Program-made: the position numbers and the translations under genes
Notes under the pieces: model-generated
The model's input: the letters and a program-made list of their open reading frames with translations, nothing else
Told to the model about the DNA's origin: nothing
The model's database searches: none
DNA from: Korobacter sp036501185
GTDB lineage: Bacteria > Acidobacteriota > Terriglobia > Terriglobales > Acidobacteriaceae
NCBI GenBank assembly: GCA_036501185.1
Contig: DASYAU010000044.1
Span: 1-64,000 of the forward strand
DNA: 64,000 nt
Direction: 5' to 3'
Part shown: positions 1 to 10,000 of the stretch, one piece after another
Layout of the letters: every line of letters begins with the position of its first letter
Numbering within the stretch: position 1 is the stretch's first letter

Positions 1-696
1 GAAGGCGCGATCGACGGCAAAGAGGGCCTCGTCCATACCTTTGGCCCCGAGTGGAAACTCGACGTCCTCAGAGAGGGGCTCGGACGCGATTGGCGAATTC
101 TCGAGTGCGGAATGAAATTTTTCCCGAGCGAAGCGCTCACCCACACCCCGATTTCGGCCACGCTCCAGCTCATTTCAGAAAACGACCTTTCTCCCGAACA
201 GATCCATAAAGTCGAGATCCGCACCACGGCACGTGGTGCCGACATCCTCAGCGACCGCAGCAAGTACGACCCAAACACGCGGGAAACCGCTGATCACTCA
301 CTGCCCTACTGCATCGCCGCCGCCATCATCGACCGCCAAGTCACGCCTCTTCAGTTTTCGATGGAAAAAATTCGCGATCCCCGGATTCGCGCGCAACTGA
401 CCAAAATCAAAGTTACCTCCGATCCTGCGATCGAGGCCCTTTTCCCCGAGCGGCAACGCGCTGCGGTCGCCATCACCCTCAACGACGGCCGGCGAATCTC
501 CACTTCCCTCGATTATCCCAAGGGGCATGCGCGAAATCCCCTCAGCGACGAAGAGATCGAAGCGAAATTTCGCGCTCTTGCCGATACCTCGATGTCCGAA
601 CCGTCGCAGCGCAAGCTGATCGACGCGATATGGAACCTCGAATCCGCGCGGTCCGTAAGGGATCTATTGAAGCTCACTTGGCCTTATGCAATTTAA
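1..696 (+). CDS. MmgE/PrpD family protein, C-terminal part (cut by window edge)
   Basis: The reading frame is open from the first base and ends at the TAA at 694-696, so only the last 231 residues are present. The remaining text, with a KFFPSEALTHTPISA stretch followed by a helical segment and a PLSDEEIEAKF segment, matches the C-terminal half of the MmgE/PrpD family (2-methylcitrate dehydratase-like lyases). Members dehydrate or isomerise small carboxylic acids, but the substrate cannot be told from this part. The next gene is convergent (stop at 852), so it is probably not co-transcribed with the sugar cluster to its right. Seen: homology-like pattern. Inferred: family. Confidence 0.75.
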   Translation, partial: EGAIDGKEGLVHTFGPEWKLDVLREGLGRDWRILECGMKFFPSEALTHTPISATLQLISENDLSPEQIHKVEIRTTARGADILSDRSKYDPNTRETADHSLPYCIAAAIIDRQVTPLQFSMEKIRDPRIRAQLTKIKVTSDPAIEALFPERQRAAVAITLNDGRRISTSLDYPKGHARNPLSDEEIEAKFRALADTSMSEPSQRKLIDAIWNLESARSVRDLLKLTWPYAI

Positions 697-851
697 CTCC
701 GTAACACCTTACACACGCGATACTCGGAAAGCTCCGCGAAGAGCGAGTCCGAAACCTTTCCCTTTTTACGCAAGCTGACATTAAGAAACGGCTCAGCAGA
801 AGGCTCCTTGCACTTTGCATGTGGAGATGTGGTGGTTGTCAGCACTCAGGA

Positions 852-2453
852 TCAAAACTCGCCGCACAAGTTAACTTCGAGCCCCAACTCGAAGAGCATC
901 GCGGCTTTCGCCTGCAACGCTCTTGTCGCTGTGACAGAATCGAGGCCGTATGCCACTTGGATGTGGTTCGAGCGGTGGCGTCCCATGAACTGCTGCTGAC
1001 TAACACCGTAGAGAATGGCGTTCATGATCGGCCATTGTGGCGTGGTCATCGACCAACGACGTTCCATTTCCTCTGGCGGGAGCGCTATCGCTCGTCCACG
1101 GCCCAAGTCCACATGCAGCTTCCCATTTTCGGTGAACGCCCGGCTCCACACGATCTCCCCAGGTTTGCTCATTCCTTTGATCGTGCCTCCGCCGAGAGGA
1201 AAGTACATTGGCGGTTGCCGTTCACTAACAGCATCGGCGTAACCCCGGGCGAAGTGGGCGGGCGGCACGGCTCCCGAGATCTCAAGAAGCCAAACGAACT
1301 CTTCTTTTCCGTCGACGCGTAACCACTCCCCATAGCGCACGTCATGAAGCGTAGTTTCCGGAGGAAGCCCGAGATGCGTCCAAACCCGATTCGTCACTAA
1401 GGCATCCAGCCCGGCGCATTCGTCCACTTCATTAAAATGCGGCAACGCGGCGTTGGGGAAGAGGACTCGAGTACCTTCAAGGTTCTTCACCGGCGGACGC
1501 TCCACATTGTTCAGCAACCCTTCCGCGAGATCCGAAGCCGGGCAAATATCTTTCAGGCCTTGCTGGTATTGAATGCCGATTGCATCGCAACCGAACGCGT
1601 CTGCCATGCGGAGCGCGGCGACGTACATCTTGCACTGTTCGAGGACTTGGTCGTCCGTAAGATCGCGAGCGGGATCGGATCCGGTATGAAAGCGCATACC
1701 TTTCTCATCCAGCCAGGTGCGCACCGCTTGCGCCTGCTGCGCTGGAACACGTTGCATTTCCGCATAGAGAGCAGACTGGCTCAGTCGCTCTTTAAAAACG
1801 CCGCAGGCGTGAAGAAGTTCGTCGGGGATAATGGCGTTGTACATACCCATGCATCCCTCATCGAAAACTCCTAGTATTGCTTTGTCACGTTTGAGCTCGC
1901 GGCCCAACTCGCGGCCGAGTCCAGTCGCTTCGACCGAGAGTTCCGCCCAGTCGAGAGCATGGACATGACTGTCATCGTGCACCACCATGCTCCCTTCGAG
2001 CCAGCCGTGCAGGTGCTTGAGGAAGTAATCATCCTTGCAATCGGTGCTCCAGAGTGTGCTGTAGCGCACCCCCGCTTTGGCAAGCGAAGCGTTCAAATTG
2101 AGCAGGCCAACCAGGCCTGGCCATTGCCCCGACCAGTTCGCCACGGTGAGGATCGGTCCGCGATGTGTAAGCAGTCCGGGAAGCACGTGGTGGGTGTACT
2201 GCCATACAGCTTCTGCCACGATCAGAGGCGCTTCCGGAGGAATTGTGCGGAACACCTCAATGCCATGTCGCTGGCTATGGAGGAATCCGTGTTTCTGAAT
2301 CGGATCGTAAGGATGGCCGCGACGCACGGTGCGTCCAAAACTCTGGATCGCCCCGGTGATCTGTTGCTCAAGGCGTTCCTGCGCGGGCCAGCAGGTCTGG
2401 TTGGCGGAAAGACGAAGGTCTCCACTAGCTACAAGGATGATGTCGTTGGGCAT
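852..2453 (-). CDS. L-fucose/L-arabinose isomerase-like protein
   Basis: A 533-residue cytoplasmic protein. The N-terminal half carries NWSGQWPGLVGLLNLNASL and a WSTDCKDDYFLKHLHGWLEG segment, followed by DAFGCDAIGIQYQQGLKD. These patterns resemble the aldose-ketose isomerases of the FucI/AraA fold, which use a metal to interconvert aldose and ketose sugars. I chose the ATG at 2453 because AGGAA precedes it at good spacing and the protein then begins MPNDIILVASGDLR, a first beta strand; a longer frame to 2510 adds unrelated sequence. It is the last gene of the minus-strand run (receptor, esterase, DUF4380, symporter, small membrane protein, isomerase). A ribulokinase-like kinase lies in the same locus, which fits isomerisation followed by phosphorylation. 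The substrate is unknown. Confidence 0.72.
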   Translation of the reverse strand: MPNDIILVASGDLRLSANQTCWPAQERLEQQITGAIQSFGRTVRRGHPYDPIQKHGFLHSQRHGIEVFRTIPPEAPLIVAEAVWQYTHHVLPGLLTHRGPILTVANWSGQWPGLVGLLNLNASLAKAGVRYSTLWSTDCKDDYFLKHLHGWLEGSMVVHDDSHVHALDWAELSVEATGLGRELGRELKRDKAILGVFDEGCMGMYNAIIPDELLHACGVFKERLSQSALYAEMQRVPAQQAQAVRTWLDEKGMRFHTGSDPARDLTDDQVLEQCKMYVAALRMADAFGCDAIGIQYQQGLKDICPASDLAEGLLNNVERPPVKNLEGTRVLFPNAALPHFNEVDECAGLDALVTNRVWTHLGLPPETTLHDVRYGEWLRVDGKEEFVWLLEISGAVPPAHFARGYADAVSERQPPMYFPLGGGTIKGMSKPGEIVWSRAFTENGKLHVDLGRGRAIALPPEEMERRWSMTTPQWPIMNAILYGVSQQQFMGRHRSNHIQVAYGLDSVTATRALQAKAAMLFELGLEVNLCGEF

Positions 2454-2463
2454 AATCGAATTC

Positions 2464-2685
2464 CTATCGCGATTGGTTGCGCCTGGGATGAAATCGGAAC
2501 AGATAGACAAGACCGAGAATCAGCATCCCGGCACCCCACCATATTTCTAAATGAAGATGAAACATGACCACCGGAACGGCAGGCGGATAAAACACGCTAT
2601 AGATTCCCGATCCGAGAATCAGGAGACCATAGAACGTCAGCAATGCTCCGATGAAGAACCAGATTGCGATGAAGTGCTGTTTCAT
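2464..2685 (-). CDS. Small two-helix membrane protein
   Basis: A 73-residue protein starting at the ATG at 2685. It has two predicted membrane spans (about residues 5-30 and 43-64) joined by a short loop with His and Tyr residues, and a basic end (FHPRRNQSR). It lies 8 bases after the symporter stop and 10 bases before the isomerase start, so it is almost certainly co-transcribed with them. I do not recognise the family. Position and size suggest an accessory subunit of the symporter, as small membrane proteins accompany some solute:sodium symporters, but this is inference from context. Confidence 0.6.
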   Translation of the reverse strand: MKQHFIAIWFFIGALLTFYGLLILGSGIYSVFYPPAVPVVMFHLHLEIWWGAGMLILGLVYLFRFHPRRNQSR

Positions 2686-2693
2686 GCTCGTCC

Positions 2694-4400
2694 TCAACGA
2701 AACCAGATGTTCAATGCGAGAAAGGCCAAAGCTACGGCTGTGGCCCAGGTGATCGGGCGACGGAAAAATGAGAAGTGACCTTCGGGAGCGAGATCGGTAA
2801 GCCCATACACGAGCCCGACGAGTTCGGATTCCGGCTTTGGCTTCGTGAAGAACGAAACGCCGATGGTCACCGCGAAGTTGGCGATTAGGGACCACATGGC
2901 CCGATAGACATTTTCCGCCATGTCCTTGGCGTTCCCGGAAAAAGCGACGTAGCGCAAGGCGACCGGGTCAAGCTTCACCCACAGCCATAACCCAAAAGCG
3001 ACAAGGATCCCAGCGAGAAGGCCCCAGAAGCCGGCGGCGGGAGTTGTGCGCTTCCACAGCATGCCAAGCATCACCGTCCCAAACATTGGGACGACAAAGA
3101 AAACGAAGAGCGCTTGCGCGTAGACGATGATGCTGGAGAAGTTCATGACGAGGTACGCGGTGCCGATGCTGATAAAAACCCCGAGCAGCGAGCACCAGCG
3201 TCCCATGGAAACGTAATGTGCGTCGGGAGCATCCTTGCGGAAAAGCGGCTTATAGATGTCATAGGTCCACACCGTGGTAAACGCCGTGACGTTCCCTGCC
3301 ATGCCGGACATGAAGCCGGCGACCAGCGCGGTGACGCCAAGCCCAAGCAGACCGGGACCGCAGTAACGAGCGAGCATGAGCGGAAGCGCTTCGTTGTAGG
3401 TATGCATACCCGGTTGGCCTACCTGGCTTTCGGGAACCAAATGGAACGGAAGGACTGCGAGTGCCAACAGTCCGGGCAGGATCACGATCAGCGGCACCAT
3501 CATTTTGAAGAACGCGCCGATAACCGTCCCTAATTGCGCCGAGCGAAGATCCTTGGCGGCCATCACACGCTGGACTACCAGGAAATCCGTCGTCCAGTAG
3601 CCAAAGGAAATCGCGAGTCCCCAACCGAAGACGATGCCCGTCCAGTGCACGCCCATCGGATTGCTCGTGAACGAACCGGTATTCACCCACATATGGACGA
3701 AGTCCTGGCCAGGGAAATTGGTCTGAATGCGGTGGACCAAACCAGACCAGCCACCAGTTTCGATCAAACCGGCCACGGGGATGACGCCGCATCCGATCCA
3801 GATCAGGAAGAACTGCAGAACCTCGTTGAAGATCGCCGACAGAAGTCCGCCCGCCATGACATAGATCGCCACGGTGAGAGATGAGACCCAGATACTGAAG
3901 TGTATGTCCCACCCGAGGATCACCTTCATGATCACGGCCATGGCATACATGTTGATGCCACTCATCAATATGGTCATGACGGCGAACGATACAGCCGAGA
4001 GGGAGCGCGTCGCTTCTCCATATCGCAGCTTCAGATATCCGGGCACAGAATGGGTTCTACAGATGTAATAAAAAGGCAGCATCACCAGCGCAAGGAAGAG
4101 AATGGCGGGGATTGCGGCGATCCAGTAAGCGTGCGCGATAAGCATCCCGTACTGGTAGGCCGCAGCCGCATAACCCATCATCTCGAGCGAGCCGAGATTT
4201 GCGGAGATAAAGCTCAGGCCCGCGATCCACGCCGTCATTTCGCGGCCCGCCATGAAAAATTCTTCGCCGGTGCGGGTGAACTGCTTGAGGTAGACCCCGA
4301 GGCCGAGTACGAGAAGGAAATATGCGACAACAATGGTTATGTCGATCGGCCCGAGAGAAAGACGTACTCGGCTCGCCTGGAACAGCAGGGCTGCGATCAT
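2694..4400 (-). CDS. Sodium:solute symporter (SSS family)
   Basis: A 568-residue integral membrane protein with about 13-14 hydrophobic spans. Features typical of the SSS/SGLT family are the N-terminal FMAGREMTAWIAGLSFISANLGSLEMMG segment (read in parts FMAGREMTAW and SFISANLGSLEMMG), the GYLKLRYGEATR loop, and the GWGLAISFGYWTTDFLVVQR region. The family imports sugars, carboxylates or amino acids with sodium. The start overlaps the stop of the upstream gene in an ATGA arrangement (4397-4400), implying coupling. With an isomerase and kinase nearby, a sugar or sugar acid released in the periplasm is the likely cargo, which is inference. Confidence 0.88.
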   Translation of the reverse strand: MIAALLFQASRVRLSLGPIDITIVVAYFLLVLGLGVYLKQFTRTGEEFFMAGREMTAWIAGLSFISANLGSLEMMGYAAAAYQYGMLIAHAYWIAAIPAILFLALVMLPFYYICRTHSVPGYLKLRYGEATRSLSAVSFAVMTILMSGINMYAMAVIMKVILGWDIHFSIWVSSLTVAIYVMAGGLLSAIFNEVLQFFLIWIGCGVIPVAGLIETGGWSGLVHRIQTNFPGQDFVHMWVNTGSFTSNPMGVHWTGIVFGWGLAISFGYWTTDFLVVQRVMAAKDLRSAQLGTVIGAFFKMMVPLIVILPGLLALAVLPFHLVPESQVGQPGMHTYNEALPLMLARYCGPGLLGLGVTALVAGFMSGMAGNVTAFTTVWTYDIYKPLFRKDAPDAHYVSMGRWCSLLGVFISIGTAYLVMNFSSIIVYAQALFVFFVVPMFGTVMLGMLWKRTTPAAGFWGLLAGILVAFGLWLWVKLDPVALRYVAFSGNAKDMAENVYRAMWSLIANFAVTIGVSFFTKPKPESELVGLVYGLTDLAPEGHFSFFRRPITWATAVALAFLALNIWFR

Positions 4401-5383
4401 TGCGCGCTCCCGAGATTCTTGATGCGCGGGAGCAGGACACGATCGATCTCCTCATCGCTCCACTGCGAGAGTCGAATATCCTCGATTAGAGCCCAGTGTT
4501 CAATTTGCTCCACCGATCCTCCGGCAGCGACTTTCGAGAGCGGGCCCAGCGTTTCCAGTTCGAGGAAGTCCTGGTTTGTGAACATTTCGAATGAAGAACC
4601 GAAATCCGGATAGACCTGCGATGGATCAGCCGTACTGCGCTTAACGAATGCCTGTCCGTTCAAGACGTATGCGGCCCAGGTGTCCCGATTGAACATTCCA
4701 AGCTTCTGCGCTTCTGTGCGAGTTGGGTCTTGCCGGAGCACGAGATACTTCTTTGTAAATTTCCATCGTGGATCGCTGAGGTCGGTGTAGGCCCACATGA
4801 CAAGCGGGTTGGTCGGGGCCAAATCCTGGGGGTGCTTGCCGCGTGGGGGGAAACCAGAGACGGCGGTGCCACCAGGGGACATCATGGTCAGCACCCACGG
4901 CGCAAATTCCAATGCCGAGGACGAATGATTCGCGATGCGATGAATGACCGTGACCTCCGCGCCAGAGGGCTCCATGCGAACCTCGATCTCTTTCTGGAGA
5001 CCAGTGGAGGGCTCGACCGGTGCGCGGGCAATGAGACCGTTCGGAACTTTTTCAATATTCACGGGCGCGTTGTCTGGGGCCCAGGTGATTTTCAGATCCT
5101 CCGGAGCCCGCCAGACGCGATCTCCACCCCGAAACTGAAACGCACTTTCGCCGGTTAAGCCCAGTTGCTCAGGAAATTCCCTGAAGAAATTCTGTCCGCC
5201 TACAAAAGCGAAGCGCATGATACGGGGGCCGACATCGCCGGTCGCGACCACTTCCACCTTGCCATTACTGACACGATAACAATTCGGCCAGCCTTTGTAT
5301 TCGATCTTCTCGACGGTCACGGCGGCCTCCGTAGTCATGGCGGTGCATACGAGGATCGCTAACAACAGGAGGGCTCGAATCAT
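4397..5383 (-). CDS. Secreted DUF4380-like protein
   Basis: A 328-residue protein with a signal peptide (hydrophobic residues 4-16, cleavage likely near TTEA-AVT). The mature part has GWPNCYRVSNGKVEVVATGD, VGPRIMRFAFVGGQNFFREF and GGDRVWRAPED, which match the DUF4380 pattern; that family is thought to have a galactose-mutarotase-like beta fold. It probably acts in the periplasm on a sugar, but no activity is established for the family. It sits between the carboxylesterase (27 bases upstream) and the symporter (4-base overlap), so it belongs to the same transcript. Confidence 0.72.
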   Translation of the reverse strand: MIRALLLLAILVCTAMTTEAAVTVEKIEYKGWPNCYRVSNGKVEVVATGDVGPRIMRFAFVGGQNFFREFPEQLGLTGESAFQFRGGDRVWRAPEDLKITWAPDNAPVNIEKVPNGLIARAPVEPSTGLQKEIEVRMEPSGAEVTVIHRIANHSSSALEFAPWVLTMMSPGGTAVSGFPPRGKHPQDLAPTNPLVMWAYTDLSDPRWKFTKKYLVLRQDPTRTEAQKLGMFNRDTWAAYVLNGQAFVKRSTADPSQVYPDFGSSFEMFTNQDFLELETLGPLSKVAAGGSVEQIEHWALIEDIRLSQWSDEEIDRVLLPRIKNLGSAQ

Positions 5384-5410
5384 TCTTGCCTCCAGCCGAC
5401 AGATAGAGCT

Positions 5411-7012
5411 TTATCGCTTGAGTTGCTCATCCAACATTTTCTCGAAGACTGCAAATCGATCACGGCGCGGGACGGGTATTTGCCCAACATGGCGGCCAAG
5501 TTCCTGGGCATCTTCTGATGCGGTACGGTATGGCGGCCAGGGCGGAAGCCCTTTGCCATTCGGGTTGAGAGTCTTTGCGAACTGAGTCCAATAACCAATC
5601 AGAATGTTGGACAGCGTTTCGTCCTCGGGGCTGTGGACCCAGGACGTCCAGTATTTCTTGCTCAACAAAATGCTTTCTTCGCTATGAAAAGCGCCGAGCG
5701 GCGCAAACTTGCCGCTGCCAACATAAGTGAAGCTATAGAGAAAAGCATCTTGTCCGGTGTTTGCCACTTCCTGTGCGAGTAGCCATGCGCCGAAACCGAA
5801 CTCGTAATCAGTATCCAACTCGCGGAAGACTTTTGGCGCCTCGCTGTCTGCGTGAGCAGGATAAGCGGAGAATACGTCGTTCCCGTGGTCGCCGAATGCT
5901 TTCCCGAGCCACTCTCGATAACTTTCTAAAGTCGTCGGCCGATAAGACTTGCCGCCAACAATTGGACTGGCGAAGATCGAAATTTCATCCATGTTACTTC
6001 CGACAAGGACGGGCACCTTGTTCTGTCGTCCTGCACGGAACGTGATCGCCGGCTGTTCGCGAAAGACCCAGCCGTCGAGGGTTGGGTTGAAGTCGACGTT
6101 CTGTTCTTCTGCCGCCTTATGGAGCAATTGATCCGCTGGTATCGCCCGCAACATGGTGAGCGCTGCCGGACCTTCCGGAATGCCGAGGTCTTTGGCGATG
6201 CGGATACCGTCGCCCTCCTGGTGAGCGAGCGTGGGAGCCAGACCATCGACACAGACTCCACTCTGTAGGATCGCACCCCGAAAGAGACCGGCCGCCATCG
6301 GTGACGCGACCAGATCACAGACATCGAGCGAACCGGAAGAGGCGCCGAAGACGGTGATTCGATCGGGGTCGCCGCCGAAATGCTGGATGTTCGCTTTAAC
6401 CCACCGCAGCGCGGCGATCTGATCGAGCAGGCCGTAATTTCCCGAGGAATGGTGCGAGGACTCAGCCGTAAGAGCAGGGTGCGAAAAGTAGCCGAAGATA
6501 CCAAGACGATAATTGAGTGTGACCACAACAACACCCTGCGTGGCGAGCGCAGGACCGAGCGGCGGCCATTCTTGCGATCCCTCGATGTTGCCGCCGCCAT
6601 GGATCCAGACCATCACAGGTTTTCGGGATGACGTATGGAGGTTGGTGCTCCAGACGTTGACGAAGAGGCAGTTTTCGTCCGTCGGCATTTGTTGCAGCCC
6701 AAGCATCTCCGGCAACCAACTGCTCGGAAGTTGCGGGCACGCCGGCCCATAGCTTACCGACTTCCGCACCCCCTTCCATGCGACAGGCGGTTGCGGCGGA
6801 CGCCAGCGATTGTCTCCGGTCGGGGGAGCAGCGTAAGGAATTCCGAGAAACTCAACGTGATTAGGATTGGAATCAAACGTCCTACCGGCAACGGCACCGG
6901 AAAGGGTCTCTACGCGCGACGCTGACGCGGGTAAAGCATGGGCCGATGCCGTCGTGGAAAGCAGAAACGCAATCACAACCAATGGCGCCGAGAGCCTTCG
7001 GCGCCATTTCAT
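5411..7012 (-). CDS. Secreted type-B carboxylesterase
   Basis: A 533-residue alpha/beta hydrolase with an N-terminal signal peptide (basic MKWRRR, hydrophobic core, STTASAHA). Hallmarks are GIPYAAPPTGDNRWRPPQPP, the oxyanion-loop VMVWIHGGG near residue 137, NYRLGIFGY, and a nucleophile elbow reading G-A-S-S-G at about 223-227 in place of the usual G-E-S-A-G. Ser225 is the likely nucleophile. The ATG at 7012 is preferred because it starts the signal peptide; a GTG at 7039 gives nine more residues, and neither has a strong ribosome site. It follows the TonB receptor directly. It may remove ester groups (acetyl, feruloyl or similar) from an imported glycan fragment; the substrate is not known. 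Confidence 0.85.
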   Translation of the reverse strand: MKWRRRLSAPLVVIAFLLSTTASAHALPASASRVETLSGAVAGRTFDSNPNHVEFLGIPYAAPPTGDNRWRPPQPPVAWKGVRKSVSYGPACPQLPSSWLPEMLGLQQMPTDENCLFVNVWSTNLHTSSRKPVMVWIHGGGNIEGSQEWPPLGPALATQGVVVVTLNYRLGIFGYFSHPALTAESSHHSSGNYGLLDQIAALRWVKANIQHFGGDPDRITVFGASSGSLDVCDLVASPMAAGLFRGAILQSGVCVDGLAPTLAHQEGDGIRIAKDLGIPEGPAALTMLRAIPADQLLHKAAEEQNVDFNPTLDGWVFREQPAITFRAGRQNKVPVLVGSNMDEISIFASPIVGGKSYRPTTLESYREWLGKAFGDHGNDVFSAYPAHADSEAPKVFRELDTDYEFGFGAWLLAQEVANTGQDAFLYSFTYVGSGKFAPLGAFHSEESILLSKKYWTSWVHSPEDETLSNILIGYWTQFAKTLNPNGKGLPPWPPYRTASEDAQELGRHVGQIPVPRRDRFAVFEKMLDEQLKR

Positions 7013-7045
7013 TTTCGGTCGTTGGGAGAAGAGTCTCACAGGTTT

Positions 7046-10000
7046 TTAAAATACGTACTTGAGAGAGAACTGGAAGAATCGGGCATCGGGCGTGAAGTTT
7101 TGGAAAAATCGCGCCGTGGTGATTTGACCTCCACTTGAACTGTTGTCGGCAACGCTCGGTTGTCCGTATGCTGGGGTATTCAGCACATTGAAAACATCAG
7201 TTCGGAACTGCAGATATTGTTCATGCCAAGTCGTGAAATTCTTAAAGATCGACATGTTGATCCGTTCGTAGCCCGGCCCGTAAATCTGAAGACGCCGCCC
7301 TCCCAAGTATTGGATAGCCTGATTGGTCGAGGTGATCAGCTGTCCTGGCGCGATATTGCTGCCGGGAAGCGGATTCGCAAAGGCACACGGGTTGTACCAA
7401 TTGGTCAGAGTTCTGGTTTGCGAAGCACAAGTAACACCGGGATTTGAAGCGTCCGGAGATCCTCCACTCGCAAAGGGATCGCCAACCAGGATGGCATTGG
7501 CGTAGCCTCCGCCGGCCGTGGTGATATCCGGATAAACGCTGAATGGATTGCCGGTTTGCGCAGCGAACGTCAGGCTAGCGGACCAGCCGCCTAACAATGT
7601 GTTGACGACTTGGCTGCCGCTCTTGTGGCTTCTTCCGATCCCATAGGGAATTTCATAGTTGCCGTTGAGGGTGAAGCGATGCCGTGTATCCCAAGGTGAG
7701 CTGCTGTAGTCATCAATCACGGGAATGAGCGACGAGTTCCGGTAGCCACTGTCCGTGTTGTTGGCCAGCGGCGTCAAGGGCGTCTGCGCATCGTCGAGAG
7801 CGTGGGACCACGTGTAAGTAGCAAGGAAGCTCAAGCCATGCGAGAAGCGTTTCTCGAACTTGGTCTGCAGAGCGTTATAGGTCGATACACCTTCGTACGT
7901 CGTGTAGGTTGTGCCACCGAAGTCGGGAAATGGGCGTTCGGCATTCGGATCCTGGGCTGGATTCACCAAGGCGCGCGGAGCATTAATGTCGATATAAACG
8001 CCGAGATGACGCCCGACATTCCCGACATAACCGATGCTTGCCATCATATTCTTCCCGATCGCCTGGTCGATCGTGAGGTTGTAGCCCATGGTATAGGGGG
8101 TAGAGATATGAGGATCAATGCCCGTCAGTCCAGGAACTGAAATAAAGTTCTGAATGCCCTGCGATAACGCTTGCGAAAATCCGTTCTCAAGCGTGATGCC
8201 GCTGGAGGGGCAGTTGTTGGGAGAGCAGTTTGGCGGATTGAAGTTGTCGAGGAATTGGAACGGGTAGTTGCTTCCCATGTTCGGATTGGCCCCCACGCTC
8301 TCAAGCCCACCGTAGAAAATTCCCACACCTGCGCGAACCACCGTGTTATCGAGGGCCTGCCATGCGAAGCCGAGACGTGGCGCGAATTTCGCCATCGGTG
8401 AAGTGATCAACCGGCGATCGTTCGTGTACTGCAGCGCGATGTTGTCCATTGCCAAAGTTTGGGTGAACAACGGGGCCAAAAAGACGTTCTTGTCCTGTTC
8501 AGGAAGCTGGAAAACACCCTGGCCGTGGCCCGGACTCACGGCGCCGTTCACGAAGAAGTTCGCCTGCGCATTGTTCAACTCTTCGTTCGGCTGGTAATAC
8601 TCCCAACGAAGGCCGAGGTTGAGAGTGAGCCGGCGGCTCACTTTCCAGTCGTCTTGGGCGTAAGCCGCGCGATACCAGCGGGCGTCCGCGGTGCGTGACT
8701 GGTTGGAGAGCTGAACGAAGTTGGCTTGGTCCGCAAGGAAATCTGCAACTCCGTATCCCGTGTAGCTGTTCCCGAGGTTGCCGGTATAAATCCCGTCGTA
8801 ATAGAAGAAACCGCGCGAGTCTGCGGGCACCGAATAGTCATTGCGAATGCTTTGAATATCTATGCCGAATTTCAGCGTGTGCTTGCCGAGAATTTTCGTT
8901 ACGTTGTCGAGAATCTGATACACATTCTGGTGCTCGTCGACTGGATAATAGGTGGAGGCACCGAATGCTGAAAGTCCGTTGATATAGAACGCTGGCAGTC
9001 CCCCATTATTGAAGTACCCGTTGGTCTGGAACGGAATTCCACCCAGCCCCAATTGCGACGAAACATCGTTTTGCGAGTTCGGCTGCAAATATCCAAAGTG
9101 ACCGTAATTAAAACCGAAGCGTGCTTCATTCGTGAGGGTGGGGGTGAAAATGTGGGTCTCGCTGACCGCGATATTCTCTGCCAGGTTGATCTGGGTTCCG
9201 TCTGCAGCGTAGGTACCGCCGTCGAGAATGGACCCGAGCGGCGGGGCCTGGTATCCATATTCATGTGCGTAACTGAGACGGACAAAGGCTTGATCCTTCT
9301 GGCTCACCGTCCAGTCAAGACGCGCATCCCACTGGATCGTGTTGTCAGTGGAGTTGGAATTTCCGTTGTAGTTGTTGTAGGTCGCGCCTCCGTTCGTGTT
9401 GGGTCGAGGAAAGAGATTCAGAATTCTCTGGGCGATCGAGTTGATCTGCGAGGGGCAAAACACGTTGTTCGCTCCGTTGCAGGAGAGCGGTGCCGTACCC
9501 CCGGAGTTCGGCTGATAGAGCTGAATGGGCGCGCCAGCTCCCGTTAGAGCGGGGTTCAAAAGTTGGGAAAAATCTCCCTGCCGCATGGCAGCGGTCGGCA
9601 CGCTGACCGTAAACGGGGTGCCGAAAACGATTCGATTGGCTTCGATATCGCCGAAGAAGAAGAGCTTGTTCTTAATGATCGGGCCGCCGAGGGTGGCGCC
9701 GAATTGGTTTTGCCGGTACTTGGGGACCGCGAGTGAATCGAAATCGCGCGCGTCGAAAATATCGTTACGAAAATATTCCCATACGTCTCCGTGGATCTGG
9801 TTGGTACCCGCCTTGATGCTGGCATTGAGGAGCGCGCCGGCGGAATGCCCAAACTCAGCGCTGTAATCGCTCGTCTGTACCTGAAATTCGGCGAGAGCAT
9901 CCGGCGGCGGCCGAACCGCCAAGCTTGACCCTCCGAGGAAGTCGATCACATTGACATTATTGTCCACGCCATCCAGCACGTAGTTGTTCTGCTCGGCCCG

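Noticed and set aside
808..999. Short plus-strand frame between the PrpD-like gene and the isomerase
   Set aside because: Overlaps the isomerase 3' end in antisense and has no protein-like features.
2464..2895. A 143-residue version of the small membrane protein
   Set aside because: Its first 70 residues are read inside the symporter gene in another frame; the ATG at 2685 gives a compact two-span protein.
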